Shown one piece after another: positions 27,022 through 35,626 of a DNA stretch of 52,748 bases; position 1 is the first letter of the stretch; each line of letters begins with the position of its first letter. Below the pieces are notes generated by a model, which searched no databases, was not told where the DNA came from, and saw only the letters and a list, made by a program, of their open reading frames with translations. The stretch comes from an uncultured Collinsella sp. (GTDB taxonomy: Bacteria > Actinomycetota > Coriobacteriia > Coriobacteriales > Coriobacteriaceae), in NCBI GenBank assembly GCA_902494565.1, contig CABUTN010000012.1, forward strand, positions 1-52,748, given 5' to 3'. A program made the translations under genes and the position numbers.

Positions 27022-27030
27022 TGTTATTCT
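27022..27030 (+). promoter_or_regulatory. Extended -10 promoter for ruvCAB
   Basis: TGTTATTCT gives an extended -10 (TG-n-TATTCT at 27025-27030) about 70 nt before the ruvC start, in the only gap of size upstream of the operon. No convincing -35 is seen. Confidence 0.4.
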
Positions 27031-27099
27031 AGAACAGACGTTCGTGAATGATGCGCGGGGCCTTGTCTTGCGCTGTGCTTGTGGCGAGGGGAGGTTGGC

Positions 27100-27621
27100 T
27101 TGGTTATCTTGGGCATCGACCCCGGTTTGGCCCATACGGGTTGGGGGATTATCGAGGAGCGGCGCGGCGAGGTTCGCTGCCGTGCCTATGGCTGCATCGA
27201 GACCAGTGCCGGAAGTCCGCTCGCGGTGCGCCTGTCGCATATCGCCCGTGACCTTAAGGATGTCGTCGAGCGTTATCGACCCGACACGGCTGCTGTCGAG
27301 AGTATCTACTTTGGCGCCAACGTTCGTTCGGCCATCCCCACGGCGCATGCCCGCGGTGCTGCACTCGTAGCGCTTTCGGAATGCGCGCTCGAGATTGGCG
27401 AGTACACGCCCATGCAGATCAAACAGGCTGTGGTGGGCACCGGCGCCGCGGACAAGCGGCAGGTCGCCTACATGGTACGCACTCTAACACAGCTCGACCA
27501 CGACCCGCATCCCGACCATGCCGCCGATGCCCTGGCCTGCGCCATCTGCCACGTAAACCTCAGCCGCACCCGCGCCCTCACCGGTGGCGAGTTCTATCAA
27601 CAGAGAGGAACCGGATACTGA
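27100..27621 (+). CDS. ruvC: Holliday junction endonuclease RuvC
   Basis: Crossover-junction nuclease of 173 residues that resolves Holliday junctions with RuvAB. Acidic catalytic residues are in L-G-I-D-P-G-L-A near residue 7, A-V-E-S-I-Y-F-G near 68 and H-A-A-D-A-L-A near 141. I chose TTG at 27100 (L/M-V-I-L-G-I-D): AGGGGAGG lies 5 nt upstream and other RuvC proteins start at this point, whereas the GTG at 27079 would add residues not seen in the family. Its stop overlaps the ruvA ATG by one base. Confidence 0.95.
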   Translation: MVILGIDPGLAHTGWGIIEERRGEVRCRAYGCIETSAGSPLAVRLSHIARDLKDVVERYRPDTAAVESIYFGANVRSAIPTAHARGAALVALSECALEIGEYTPMQIKQAVVGTGAADKRQVAYMVRTLTQLDHDPHPDHAADALACAICHVNLSRTRALTGGEFYQQRGTGY

Positions 27622-28241
27622 TGATCTCCCAGCTCCACGGAACGCTTGTCGAGGCCACGATGAGCTCGGCTGTCGTCGATGTGTCGGGCGTTGGCTTTGA
27701 GCTCGGCATCTCGGGCAGCACTGCGGTCACGTTGCCGACGCCCGGCGGCGAGGTCCGCCTCTACACGCGCATGCAGGTGCGCGAGGACGCCATGACACTT
27801 TTCGGTTTTTCCTCAAAGGATGAGCGCACGATGTTCGACCGGCTCGTGTCCGTTTCGGGCGTTGGCCCGCGCCTGGCGCTTGCCGTGCTTTCCACCTATA
27901 CCGTGGGGCAGCTGTATTCGCTGGTGATGGCCGAGGACGACAAGGGCATGGCCAAGGTACCCGGTGTGGGCAAAAAGACAGCTCAGCGCCTGATCCTGGA
28001 ACTCAAGAGCACCTTTGCCAAGGATAAGGGCTTTGTGCCGGTCGACGTGATTCCCGGCCAGGTTGCGATGCCCGTGCCCGCTGCTGCTCCCTCGGCCATC
28101 GATGATGCCCGTGCGGCGCTCCTTTCCATGGGCTTTAGCCCGCAGGAGACCGATGTTGCCCTGAGCGGGTATGATGGGCAGAATATGCGTGTCGAGGATC
28201 TGCTCGGCGCGGCGCTTAAGCGACTCGGAATGGATGCGTGA
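27621..28241 (+). CDS. ruvA: Holliday junction branch migration subunit RuvA
   Basis: 206-residue DNA-binding subunit that targets RuvB to Holliday junctions. It shows the N-terminal OB-fold start M-I-S-Q-L-H-G-T, tandem helix-hairpin-helix motifs (V-S-G-V-G-P-R-L-A near 75 and V-P-G-V-G-K-K-T-A near 110), and the C-terminal domain III ending A-A-L-K-R-L-G that contacts RuvB. The ATG at 27621 overlaps the ruvC stop (TGATG). The open frame runs further upstream within ruvC, but that part is only ruvC read out of frame. Confidence 0.96.
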   Translation: MISQLHGTLVEATMSSAVVDVSGVGFELGISGSTAVTLPTPGGEVRLYTRMQVREDAMTLFGFSSKDERTMFDRLVSVSGVGPRLALAVLSTYTVGQLYSLVMAEDDKGMAKVPGVGKKTAQRLILELKSTFAKDKGFVPVDVIPGQVAMPVPAAAPSAIDDARAALLSMGFSPQETDVALSGYDGQNMRVEDLLGAALKRLGMDA

Positions 28242-29308
28242 TGTGGGAAGCCGATGACTCTCAGGACCTGTGGGCGACGCCCGGTAACTCGCCGGCGGCA
28301 TCCATGGCGCACGGCGAGCGCATGGTGGGCTCGGAGCTGACGGCCGAGGACCTCGATGTCGACCGCACTTTGCGCCCCCAGCGCCTGGACGACTACTGCG
28401 GCCAGGAGCACATCAAGCAGAGCCTGCGCGTGTTGATCGAAGCGGCGCAGAACCGTGGCGAGACGCTCGACCACGTGATTTTCTCGGGTCCTCCGGGCCT
28501 GGGCAAGACCACGCTGGCCACCGTTATCGCCAACGAGCTGGGCGCTCAGATCAAGACCACGAGTGGCCCTGCCATCGCACGCACGGGCGACCTGGCGGCC
28601 ATCCTTACTAACTTGCAGCCGGGTGATGTGCTGTTTATCGACGAGATCCACCGCCTCAACCGTTCGGTCGAGGAGGTCCTGTACCCCGCGATGGAGGACT
28701 TTGCCCTCGATATCGTGATTGGCAAGGGTCCGGCGGCGCGCTCGATTCGCCTGGATATTCCCAAGTTTACGCTGGTAGCGGCAACGACCCGCTCAGGCAT
28801 GTTGACAGGCCCGTTGCGCGACCGCTTTGGCATTTCATATCGCCTGGATTACTACACGGTCGAGGAGCTCGCGCAGATTGTGACGCGCTCGGCGACTATC
28901 CTGGGCGTGACGATCGACCACCCCAGTGCACTCGAGATCGGCTCGCGTTCGCGCGGCACGCCACGTCTTGCCAACCGCCTGCTCAAGCGCGTGCGCGACT
29001 ATGCGCAGGTGCGCGGCAACGGTCCCATTGAGCTCGATATCTGCCGTCAGGCACTCGAGTTCTTCGAGATCGACGAGCTCGGTCTGGACTGGATGGATAT
29101 TCGCATTTTGGAGACGCTCGCCAAGACGTTCTCCGGTCGTGCCGTGGGACTTACGACCCTTGCCAGCGCGGTGGGCGAGGACCCGGGCACGCTCGAGGAT
29201 GTCTATGAGCCCTATTTGCTGCAATGCGGGTTGATGATTCGTACGCCGCAGGGCCGTCAGGCAACCCTTCGCACCTTTGAGCACCTGGGGATTGAACCTA
29301 CCGTTTAG
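28241..29308 (+). CDS. ruvB: Holliday junction branch migration ATPase RuvB
   Basis: AAA+ motor of 355 residues. It has Walker A G-P-P-G-L-G-K-T-T near 85, Walker B L-F-I-D-E-I-H-R near 135, sensor A-A-T-T-R near 185, the arginine-finger region P-L-R-D-R-F-G near 197, and the C-terminal winged helix with T-P-Q-G-R near 340. The ATG at 28241 overlaps the ruvA stop; a GTG one codon earlier is equally possible, and no clear ribosome site decides, so translation is probably coupled. About 40 N-terminal residues precede the usual L-R-P motif, somewhat longer than average. Confidence 0.96.
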   Translation: MWEADDSQDLWATPGNSPAASMAHGERMVGSELTAEDLDVDRTLRPQRLDDYCGQEHIKQSLRVLIEAAQNRGETLDHVIFSGPPGLGKTTLATVIANELGAQIKTTSGPAIARTGDLAAILTNLQPGDVLFIDEIHRLNRSVEEVLYPAMEDFALDIVIGKGPAARSIRLDIPKFTLVAATTRSGMLTGPLRDRFGISYRLDYYTVEELAQIVTRSATILGVTIDHPSALEIGSRSRGTPRLANRLLKRVRDYAQVRGNGPIELDICRQALEFFEIDELGLDWMDIRILETLAKTFSGRAVGLTTLASAVGEDPGTLEDVYEPYLLQCGLMIRTPQGRQATLRTFEHLGIEPTV

Positions 29309-29452
29309 GGCGCTTTGTTTTGGCGGGCTGTTGGGCTATCGCTGGGCATCGGGTAAACATATCGCCGTTCATCGGTTATGGGCGTTTTACTATTGCGCGC
29401 CCGTGCTATGCTGAATTGGTCTTTTTCTCATTCGGTAACGAAAGGACCGCCC

Positions 29453-31120
29453 ATGCCTACTGACATCGAAATCGCACGTTCCGTCACGCCGCTGCCCATT
29501 ACCGAGGTGGCTAAGAACGCCGGCGTCGACGTAAAGCACCTGATTCCGTACGGCTTCGACAAGGCTAAGGTTGACTATTCACTGCTCAACGAGCCGACCG
29601 ATCACCAGGCCAAGCTCGTCCTCGTGACCGCTATCAACCCAACGCCTGCGGGCGAGGGCAAGACCACCACGACCATCGGTCTGGCCGATGGCCTGCGTCG
29701 TCGCGGCGTCAAGAGTGCCGTGGCCCTGCGCGAGCCTTCGCTCGGCCCCGTCTTTGGCGTTAAGGGCGGTGCTGCCGGCGGCGGCTGGGCTCAGGTCATC
29801 CCCATGGAGGATATCAACCTGCACTTTACCGGCGACTTCCACGCTATCGGTGCTGCCAATAACCTGCTGGCCGCCATGCTCGACAACCATATTCAGCAGG
29901 GCAATCAGCTCGGTATTGACGTTAAGCGCATCACTTGGAAGCGCGTCGTCGATATGAACGACCGTCAGCTGCGCCACGTTATCGACGGCATTGGCGGTAA
30001 GGCCCAGGGCGTGCCGCGCGAGGACGGCTTCGATATCACCGTCGCCTCCGAGGTCATGGCAATCCTGTGCCTGTCTACGAGCATCAGCGACCTCAAGGAG
30101 CGCCTGGGCGAGATCGTCGTCGGCTACAGCTTTGCCGGCGAGCCCGTCCGTGCCCGCGACCTTAAGGCCCAGGGTGCCATGGCCGCGTTGCTTAAGGACG
30201 CGCTCAAGCCCAACCTGGTGCAAACGCTCGAGGGCACGCCCGCGTTTGTCCACGGCGGTCCCTTCGCCAACATTGCCCACGGCTGCAACTCTATCATGGC
30301 CACGCGTATGGCGATGCGCTTTGGCGATGTCGCCATTACCGAGGCCGGCTTCGGTGCCGATTTGGGCGCCGAGAAATTCCTCGACATCAAGTGCCGCATG
30401 ACGGGCGTTCGCCCCAGCGCCGTCGTGATCGTCGCTACCGCTCGTGCGCTTAAGTACAACGGTGGCGTCGCCAAGGCCGATCTCAACGAGGAGAACCTCG
30501 AGGCACTCAAGGCTGGCATGCCCAACCTGTTGCGTCACGTCGACAACATCCAGAACGTATATGGTCTGCCCTGCGTGGTCGCCATCAATCGCTTCCCGAC
30601 GGACACCGAGGCCGAGCTTGCTCTCATCGAGTCCGAGTGCCAGAAGCTCGGCGTCAACGTTAAGCTTTCCGAGGTCTGGGCCAAGGGCGGCGAGGGCGCG
30701 CTCGAGCTTGCCGATGAGGTCATGCGTCTGATTGAGCAGCCGAGCGAGCTCAAGTTTGCCTATGAGGACGGCGCTGATGTCGCTGATGCCCTCGAGGCCG
30801 TTGCCACCAAGGTCTACCGCGCCGACGGCGTTGACTTTACGCCGGCCGCCAAGCGCCAGCTCGCCGAGCTGCGCGAGAATGGCTTTGGCAACCTGCCGGT
30901 GTGCGTCGCCAAGACGCAGTACAGCTTTAGCGACAACGCCAAGGCCCTGGGCGCTCCCGAGAACTTCCGCATCACCGTGCGTGAGCTCAAGGTTTCTGCC
31001 GGCGCCCACTTTGTGGTCGCGCTGACCGGCAGTGTTCTGACCATGCCTGGTCTGCCCAAGGTGCCCGCGGCCGAAAACATCGACGTCGACAACGACGGCG
31101 ACATCACCGGCCTGTTCTAA
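29453..31120 (+). CDS. fhs: Formate--tetrahydrofolate ligase
   Basis: ATP-dependent synthesis of 10-formyl-THF from formate and THF; 555 residues, the standard length. It shows the P-loop T-P-A-G-E-G-K-T-T near 65-73, R-E-P-S-L-G-P-V-F-G-V-K-G-G-A-A-G-G near 95, F-G-A-D-L-G-A-E-K-F near 300 and P-G-L-P-K-V-P-A-A near 535. The ATG follows AAAGGA. An extended -10, TGCTATGCT (TATGCT at 29407-29412), lies about 40 nt upstream, and a terminator follows, so it is monocistronic. With FchA and FolD about 8 kb away it completes the formate to methylene-THF route. Confidence 0.97.
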   Translation: MPTDIEIARSVTPLPITEVAKNAGVDVKHLIPYGFDKAKVDYSLLNEPTDHQAKLVLVTAINPTPAGEGKTTTTIGLADGLRRRGVKSAVALREPSLGPVFGVKGGAAGGGWAQVIPMEDINLHFTGDFHAIGAANNLLAAMLDNHIQQGNQLGIDVKRITWKRVVDMNDRQLRHVIDGIGGKAQGVPREDGFDITVASEVMAILCLSTSISDLKERLGEIVVGYSFAGEPVRARDLKAQGAMAALLKDALKPNLVQTLEGTPAFVHGGPFANIAHGCNSIMATRMAMRFGDVAITEAGFGADLGAEKFLDIKCRMTGVRPSAVVIVATARALKYNGGVAKADLNEENLEALKAGMPNLLRHVDNIQNVYGLPCVVAINRFPTDTEAELALIESECQKLGVNVKLSEVWAKGGEGALELADEVMRLIEQPSELKFAYEDGADVADALEAVATKVYRADGVDFTPAAKRQLAELRENGFGNLPVCVAKTQYSFSDNAKALGAPENFRITVRELKVSAGAHFVVALTGSVLTMPGLPKVPAAENIDVDNDGDITGLF

Positions 31121-31140
31121 GCCTGCTGTCCATAGCTGCT

Positions 31141-31182
31141 AGCCCGCCCCGTCGCGCCTACCAAGGCTCGGCGGGGCTTTTT
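31141..31182 (+). terminator. Terminator of fhs
   Basis: AGCCCGCC (31141-31148) pairs with GGCGGGGCT (31170-31178), with one bulged base, followed by TTTT to 31182. Confidence 0.75.
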
Positions 31183-31300
31183 GATCCTTAGGCACGCGCA
31201 TGTCTTGTAGATACCGGCGGGCTTTGCCCATCATAGGCTTTTGCGCGGGTAGAATGCATGGATAACTTGATGCTTGCAGGCGACGGAAAGGAAACGTTGC

Positions 31301-32284
31301 ATGGACCAGGACAAGACGACCGTGATGGGCGGCTACGGTTCCGCGCAGGCTGGCGATAGCGCCGATGCGACTCGCGTTGTTTCCAACCCCGGTTATACCG
31401 ACCCCGCCGCGACGCAGACGTCTGCCGAACCCACACGGGTTATAGGCTACGGCGATACACCACGGGATCCGTTTGATTATGCACCGCAGGACCCGTATGG
31501 CAATGCGGCGCCGGACCCGTATGGCAATGCGGCGACAGATGCTTATAACAACCTGCCGCATAATCCCATTCCGCAGCCTCAGCAGACGACGTATATGCCG
31601 CGTACGGCGCAGGTCCAGTCTCGTTATGAGTCGCGCGATCCGCATGCGTGCCAGCCGTATCGCGAGTATCCCAAATCGATTCCGCAGTATGGTGAGGACG
31701 AGGAGAAGGCACCGTCGCGTTCGTCGAGCGTGATCAAGAAAATCCTGATTGTGCTGGCGATCTTCTTTGCCTTGTCGATCGTGTTCGCCATCGTGTCGGG
31801 CATGCTCAACAAGCGGGGCGCCACGACCGATGCCACGACCGAGCAGGCCGAGACCACCCAGTCTGCTGCCGTCGACCTGAGCGATATCCCGGGACAGTAC
31901 TGGTCCAACGCCAAGAAGCTCCTCAAGTCGCGCGGAGCCGACCTTTCGAACGCCGTGATTCTGACCGACGATGGCTCAACGCCCGTCATCGATTCCAACT
32001 GGGTTGTTACGAATGCCTACTATAACGACAACGGCAACCTGGAGATTCAGCTCACGCACAAGAACAGCTATGGCAACTCGTCCGGCGGCCAAAGCGGTAC
32101 CGACAGCTCGAGCTCCAATACGCTGGAGGACTTGAGCAACAAGGCGCAGGAGTTGGGAGATAAGGCGCAAGAGCTGGGCGATACGGCACAAAACCTGGGT
32201 GATACTGCTCAGAATCTGGGCGATATGGCTACCAATGCCTGGGACGCTCTGCAAAACGGCATTTCGGGCGCACAGGGTAACTAG
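31301..32284 (+). CDS. Single-pass membrane protein with proline-rich N-terminus and C-terminal 7-residue repeats
   Basis: I do not recognise a family for this 327-residue protein. Residues 1-145 are Pro/Tyr/Asn/Asp-rich and disordered-looking, with two near-identical D-P-Y-G-N-A-A units encoded by an exact 21-bp repeat (24-bp period, about 31489-31535). A single transmembrane helix lies at about 148-168 (I-L-I-V-L-A-I-F-F-A-L-S). A middle extracellular domain has no known motif; it is followed by a Ser-rich linker. The C-terminus holds five 7-residue units of the pattern A-Q-E/N-L-G-D-K/T, likely an amphipathic helix or coiled coil. The ATG at 31301 follows GGAAAGG. TAGAAT at 31250-31255 is a candidate -10. 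It could be an envelope tether (inference). Confidence 0.75.
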   Translation: MDQDKTTVMGGYGSAQAGDSADATRVVSNPGYTDPAATQTSAEPTRVIGYGDTPRDPFDYAPQDPYGNAAPDPYGNAATDAYNNLPHNPIPQPQQTTYMPRTAQVQSRYESRDPHACQPYREYPKSIPQYGEDEEKAPSRSSSVIKKILIVLAIFFALSIVFAIVSGMLNKRGATTDATTEQAETTQSAAVDLSDIPGQYWSNAKKLLKSRGADLSNAVILTDDGSTPVIDSNWVVTNAYYNDNGNLEIQLTHKNSYGNSSGGQSGTDSSSSNTLEDLSNKAQELGDKAQELGDTAQNLGDTAQNLGDMATNAWDALQNGISGAQGN

Positions 32285-32296
32285 CTGTTAAGCGGG

Positions 32297-33478
32297 CTAC
32301 AGCTGCTCTGCCGGACGGTCGGGCGAGCTAAAGCCCGAGTCAAACGTAACGACGCATGATGCATCGGGCCGGCGCTCGTGCACGATGCGCGTGACGAGCT
32401 CCAGTAGCTCTTCGTCGGATATGTCAAAGCCGTCGGGACGCACCAGGTCAAACGAAACAAAGCCGTCGTGCTCGTGCAGGTCGTGGATGGAAAGCGCAGG
32501 GTCGATCTGCGCTACGCCGCGCTTTACCCAGCCGCGCAGGTCGTCACCGGTTGTTGCAATGGGGTCGCAGTGCAGCGTAATGCCAATGCCCATCTGGCGT
32601 TTGATGTCGTGTTCGATGGTGTCCAGAATCTCGTGGTGCTCAAAGGCATCGCCCTCGCCGGGCATTTCCACGTGTGCGCTGGCAAACTGACGGCCGGGGC
32701 CGTAGTCATGCACCATGAGGTCGTGCGTGCCTAGAACCTGGGGGTATGACATGATCCTGTCGCGGATTTCCTGGACGAGCTTGGGGTCGGGCGCTTGCCC
32801 CAACAGCGGGCTGATGGCGTCGCGCACCAGGCCCATGCCGCTGATGCAAATGAAGATGCCCACGCCCAGGCCTGCCCAGCCGTCGAGATCAAAGCCGGTC
32901 GCTTGCGAAATAAGCGCCGCCGCCAAGACCGAGCCCGAGGTGATGACGTCATTCTTGGAGTCCTGTGCCGTGGCGATGAGCGTCTCGGAATCGATGCGGT
33001 TGCCCAGCGTGCGGTTGAATGCCGCCATCCAGAGCTTAACGAGCATGGACAAGACGAGGGCGGCTAAGGAGAGCACCGAATATGCAGTGGGGGAAGGCTT
33101 GATGATCTTAGTGACCGACTCGAGAATCAGGTTGATGCCGACGGCGCAAACCAGGACGGCGACAAACAGACCGGCCAGGTACTCGTAGCGGCCGTGGCCA
33201 TAAGGGTGGCCCTCGTCTGCCGGGCGGCTGGCAAGGCGGAACCCGAGCAGACTCACGATGTTGCTCGAGGCATCGGAGAGGTTGTTGAAAGCGTCGGCGA
33301 TGAGGGAGACGGAGCCGGCGAGCAGACCCGCGATGCCCTTGGCCAGGCACAGGGTGATGTTGAGGCCAATGCAGACGAGGCTTGCGGAAAAGCCCGCGTT
33401 GGTGCGGCAAGATGCATCGACCGGCTCGCCCTCGCTGCCGGGAACAAGCGTATGTACCAGCCGATTTACAAATAGCAT
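32297..33478 (-). CDS. Cation diffusion facilitator family transporter (possible Mn2+ efflux)
   Basis: Proton-coupled divalent metal exporter of 393 residues with six transmembrane helices (about 20-220) and a long cytoplasmic C-terminal region that is larger than usual. H-P-Y-G-H-G-R-Y-E is the family loop motif. The transport-site residues are N-x3-D in helix II (F-N-N-L-S-D) and D-x3-D in helix V (D-S-K-N-D). That pattern is associated with manganese exporters such as MntE, rather than the D-x3-D plus H-x3-D of zinc exporters. The ATG at 33478 follows GAGGA; an ATG 21 nt upstream lacks a ribosome site. It is convergent with the repeat-bearing membrane protein gene, with only 12 nt between. 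Confidence 0.88.
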   Translation of the reverse strand: MLFVNRLVHTLVPGSEGEPVDASCRTNAGFSASLVCIGLNITLCLAKGIAGLLAGSVSLIADAFNNLSDASSNIVSLLGFRLASRPADEGHPYGHGRYEYLAGLFVAVLVCAVGINLILESVTKIIKPSPTAYSVLSLAALVLSMLVKLWMAAFNRTLGNRIDSETLIATAQDSKNDVITSGSVLAAALISQATGFDLDGWAGLGVGIFICISGMGLVRDAISPLLGQAPDPKLVQEIRDRIMSYPQVLGTHDLMVHDYGPGRQFASAHVEMPGEGDAFEHHEILDTIEHDIKRQMGIGITLHCDPIATTGDDLRGWVKRGVAQIDPALSIHDLHEHDGFVSFDLVRPDGFDISDEELLELVTRIVHERRPDASCVVTFDSGFSSPDRPAEQL

Positions 33479-33696
33479 AGCGGTCGTCCTCACAATCATG
33501 TTTAAGGGGATAGTGTAGCTCGCACGGGGGCGCCGTGCGCCGATGCTCAGAAAATGCAGCAATAGTCTGCCGGTGCTAACGAGCGAGACTTCTCGTCTGC
33601 CTGGGTGGTCCATTTTGGGCCACATGGGTATGGGCATGTGCCTGCTTGCTCGACATACTTAATGTCGACAGCCCCTGTGCAAAGGAGGACGTTTCC

Positions 33697-35034
33697 ATGG
33701 ACGAGATGTTTGCCATTAAATGTCAAAACTGCGGCGGCCCTATGTACTCGCACCAGGCTAAGCGCAGCTTTGAGTGCGCCTATTGCGGCACGGTGGTTCC
33801 GTGGCAGGCGGACGCCGGAGAGCCCAAGAGCGCTTTGGGTATTCGCCATACGCCGTTGACGGTGGTGGATGGACTGCTCAAACTCACGCATGTGTCGCAA
33901 CTCGAGCGCCCGCAGGACCCGGACTGGTATTTCTTCAATGCGCACTGGCGCAATCAGTCGGTCCTGGAACATCTGCTGTGGGAGGATCGCGGCACGGCGC
34001 AGGAGTTCCAAGAGGCCACGCATGTGAGCATTCCTTGCCCCTTCTGCGGAGCGTCCTTTGAGGGCGAGTCAGCGCAGCGTGTGTTTGAGTGCCCGTCCTG
34101 CGGCAATAAGATCGGCATTGCGGACCTGCTCAAGCCGGGGACGTTTAGCAAGCGCCTGACCATGGGCGTTGGTGCGGAGTATGTGCCCGAGCAGGGTATT
34201 CCCTGCGAAATCTCGCCGCAGCAGGCACGTGCCAACGCGCTGCAGCTGGTGCGCCAGTATCCGGATGCCTTTGCCGGGCACGACGTGGAAGACGCGATCC
34301 AAAACGACATGATGCTCTTCTATTTCCCCATGGCGCTGGCGGACTTGCGCATGATGGCGAGCTTCCCGGGCAAGGGCCTGAGCAAGGAGGCCTTGGTGTA
34401 CTACGAGGTGCTCGACTGGGCATACCCCAGGGCAAACTACCTGGACGTTCGCCTCATGGGCATTTTGGAGCCGTGGGACTTTGCCAAGGTCGGTCCGTTC
34501 GATCCCGCCATGCAGGAAGGTGACTTTCGCGTTGTCTCAGTCGATGCGTCTACCAAGGACCAGGTGGTCATTGATAAGTTGGCGCTCGACGTTGCGGGCA
34601 ACGACGCCGAGGCTGTACTGGGGCTCAATAAAAAGAGCATTCGCATGTGGGCGCGCAAGGCCCGCAAACATAAGGACGGCCTGGTGATGGTGCCGGTCTA
34701 CTTTGTCGATCGTCCGGCGACAGACGGCCGCGATGGCGAGCAGGTGCGCATTGCCGTAAACGGCCAGACGGGCCGCGCGGCCGCGGTGGTGTTTAGCGAC
34801 AAGCGCGAAACGCATATCGTGGCGTCGCTCAGCCCGAGCCTGCATCTGTCCGGTGAGAGCACCGTGCACGCCACGCCCGTCGAGGTCAAATACGTTAAAT
34901 CGCCCTTCCTGTACCAGATCGTGCGCCGTGGAGGCGGCGAGCAACCGCGCCAGGTTGCAGCGGTTGCCGAGGGTTCCTACCGAGAAGAAAAGCCCAAACG
35001 CCGCGGTCTGCTGGGTGCGCTATTTGGGAAGTAA
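33697..35034 (+). CDS. Double zinc-ribbon protein of unknown function
   Basis: Cytoplasmic protein of 445 residues with two zinc ribbons. The first pairs C-Q-N-C with C-A-Y-C (residues 9-30); the second pairs C-P-F-C with C-P-S-C (about 108-130). The remaining 300 residues hold several Tyr/Trp-rich segments but no motif I can name. The C-terminus is basic (K-P-K-R-R-G-L-L-G). The ATG has an excellent AAAGGAGG. A strong terminator follows at 35077-35114, so it is monocistronic. TFIIB-like ribbon proteins near membranes are often of unknown role, and no function is proposed. Confidence 0.8.
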   Translation: MDEMFAIKCQNCGGPMYSHQAKRSFECAYCGTVVPWQADAGEPKSALGIRHTPLTVVDGLLKLTHVSQLERPQDPDWYFFNAHWRNQSVLEHLLWEDRGTAQEFQEATHVSIPCPFCGASFEGESAQRVFECPSCGNKIGIADLLKPGTFSKRLTMGVGAEYVPEQGIPCEISPQQARANALQLVRQYPDAFAGHDVEDAIQNDMMLFYFPMALADLRMMASFPGKGLSKEALVYYEVLDWAYPRANYLDVRLMGILEPWDFAKVGPFDPAMQEGDFRVVSVDASTKDQVVIDKLALDVAGNDAEAVLGLNKKSIRMWARKARKHKDGLVMVPVYFVDRPATDGRDGEQVRIAVNGQTGRAAAVVFSDKRETHIVASLSPSLHLSGESTVHATPVEVKYVKSPFLYQIVRRGGGEQPRQVAAVAEGSYREEKPKRRGLLGALFGK

Positions 35035-35076
35035 GGAAGCGCAGCCGGTTGGCGCTGCGATGCGATAGTTAGAGGA

Positions 35077-35114
35077 ACGGGGCAGTCCGCAGAAGTGCGG
35101 GCTGCCCCGTTTTT
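35077..35114 (+). terminator. Terminator of the zinc-ribbon protein gene
   Basis: ACGGGGCAG (from 35077) pairs with CTGCCCCGT, with CCGCA/TGCGG continuing the stem, followed by TTTTT. Confidence 0.9.
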
Positions 35115-35187
35115 GTGTTGCGGGGAAGTGCTGGGCACTTCATTAAAGGTCTTCGCGCGGACTCGAATTCCAATGTCGCCGAGCGCT

Positions 35188-35217
35188 TTCGTGCAGGATT
35201 CCCGAAGTGACTAAAAT
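35188..35217 (+). promoter_or_regulatory. Promoter of the small PH-like protein gene
   Basis: TTCGTG (35188-35193), an 18-nt spacer and TAAAAT (35212-35217), about 45 nt before the ATG. Confidence 0.45.
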
Positions 35218-35262
35218 GTGGCCATAGAGACAGTTTTAGCGAACCCCACGGGAGTGACGCGT

Positions 35263-35532
35263 ATGGACAACAACACCTTGCTGTTTCAGGACAAGGGTTC
35301 GGGTAGGTATAAAGACGTCAAGATCTACCCCAACCGTATTGAGGTGCTCAAGAAGGGCACTTTTGGTGGCAAGCACACCGAGATTGTCTACCTTAAGGAC
35401 ATCACGGGGGTTAACAGGATCAAGGGCCGCGACGTTTTCCTACGTAACAGGCTGTTGACCGCTTGCGTCTTTAGCCTGAGTAGCCGTGCGAAGGCCCAGG
35501 AATTTGTGAACGCGCTGAACATGGTGATGTAG
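35263..35532 (+). CDS. Small PH-like domain protein
   Basis: 89-residue cytoplasmic protein. The pattern of short beta strands (K-D-V-K-I-Y-P-N-R-I-E-V-L, E-I-V-Y-L-K-D-I-T-G-V) followed by a C-terminal helix (A-Q-E-F-V-N-A-L-N) resembles a minimal bacterial PH domain (compare DUF304-type). No catalytic motif is seen. The ATG at 35263 follows GGGAG at 8 nt; the upstream in-frame extension is not supported. It has its own promoter and a shared terminator. Confidence 0.65.
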   Translation: MDNNTLLFQDKGSGRYKDVKIYPNRIEVLKKGTFGGKHTEIVYLKDITGVNRIKGRDVFLRNRLLTACVFSLSSRAKAQEFVNALNMVM

Positions 35533-35560
35533 CCGATAGCGGCGTTCGGGCCAAGGTAAA

Positions 35561-35597
35561 AATCGGGGGCACAGAACGGTGTTCTGCGCCCCCGATT
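35561..35597. terminator. Bidirectional terminator between convergent genes
   Basis: AATCGGGGGC (35561-35570) pairs with GCCCCCGATT (35588-35597), and ACAGAAC/GTTCTG extends the stem. The flanks are AAAAAT on the left and TGAG on the right, so it best terminates the minus-strand PI-PLC-like gene and may also serve the PH-like gene. Confidence 0.85.
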
Positions 35598-35626
35598 GAG
35601 TCGATGTGTCTAAAAGGCCGGCTTGC

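Noticed and set aside
27381..27620. Upstream extension of ruvA
   Set aside because: It is ruvC read in another frame; RuvA proteins begin at the ATG overlapping the ruvC stop.
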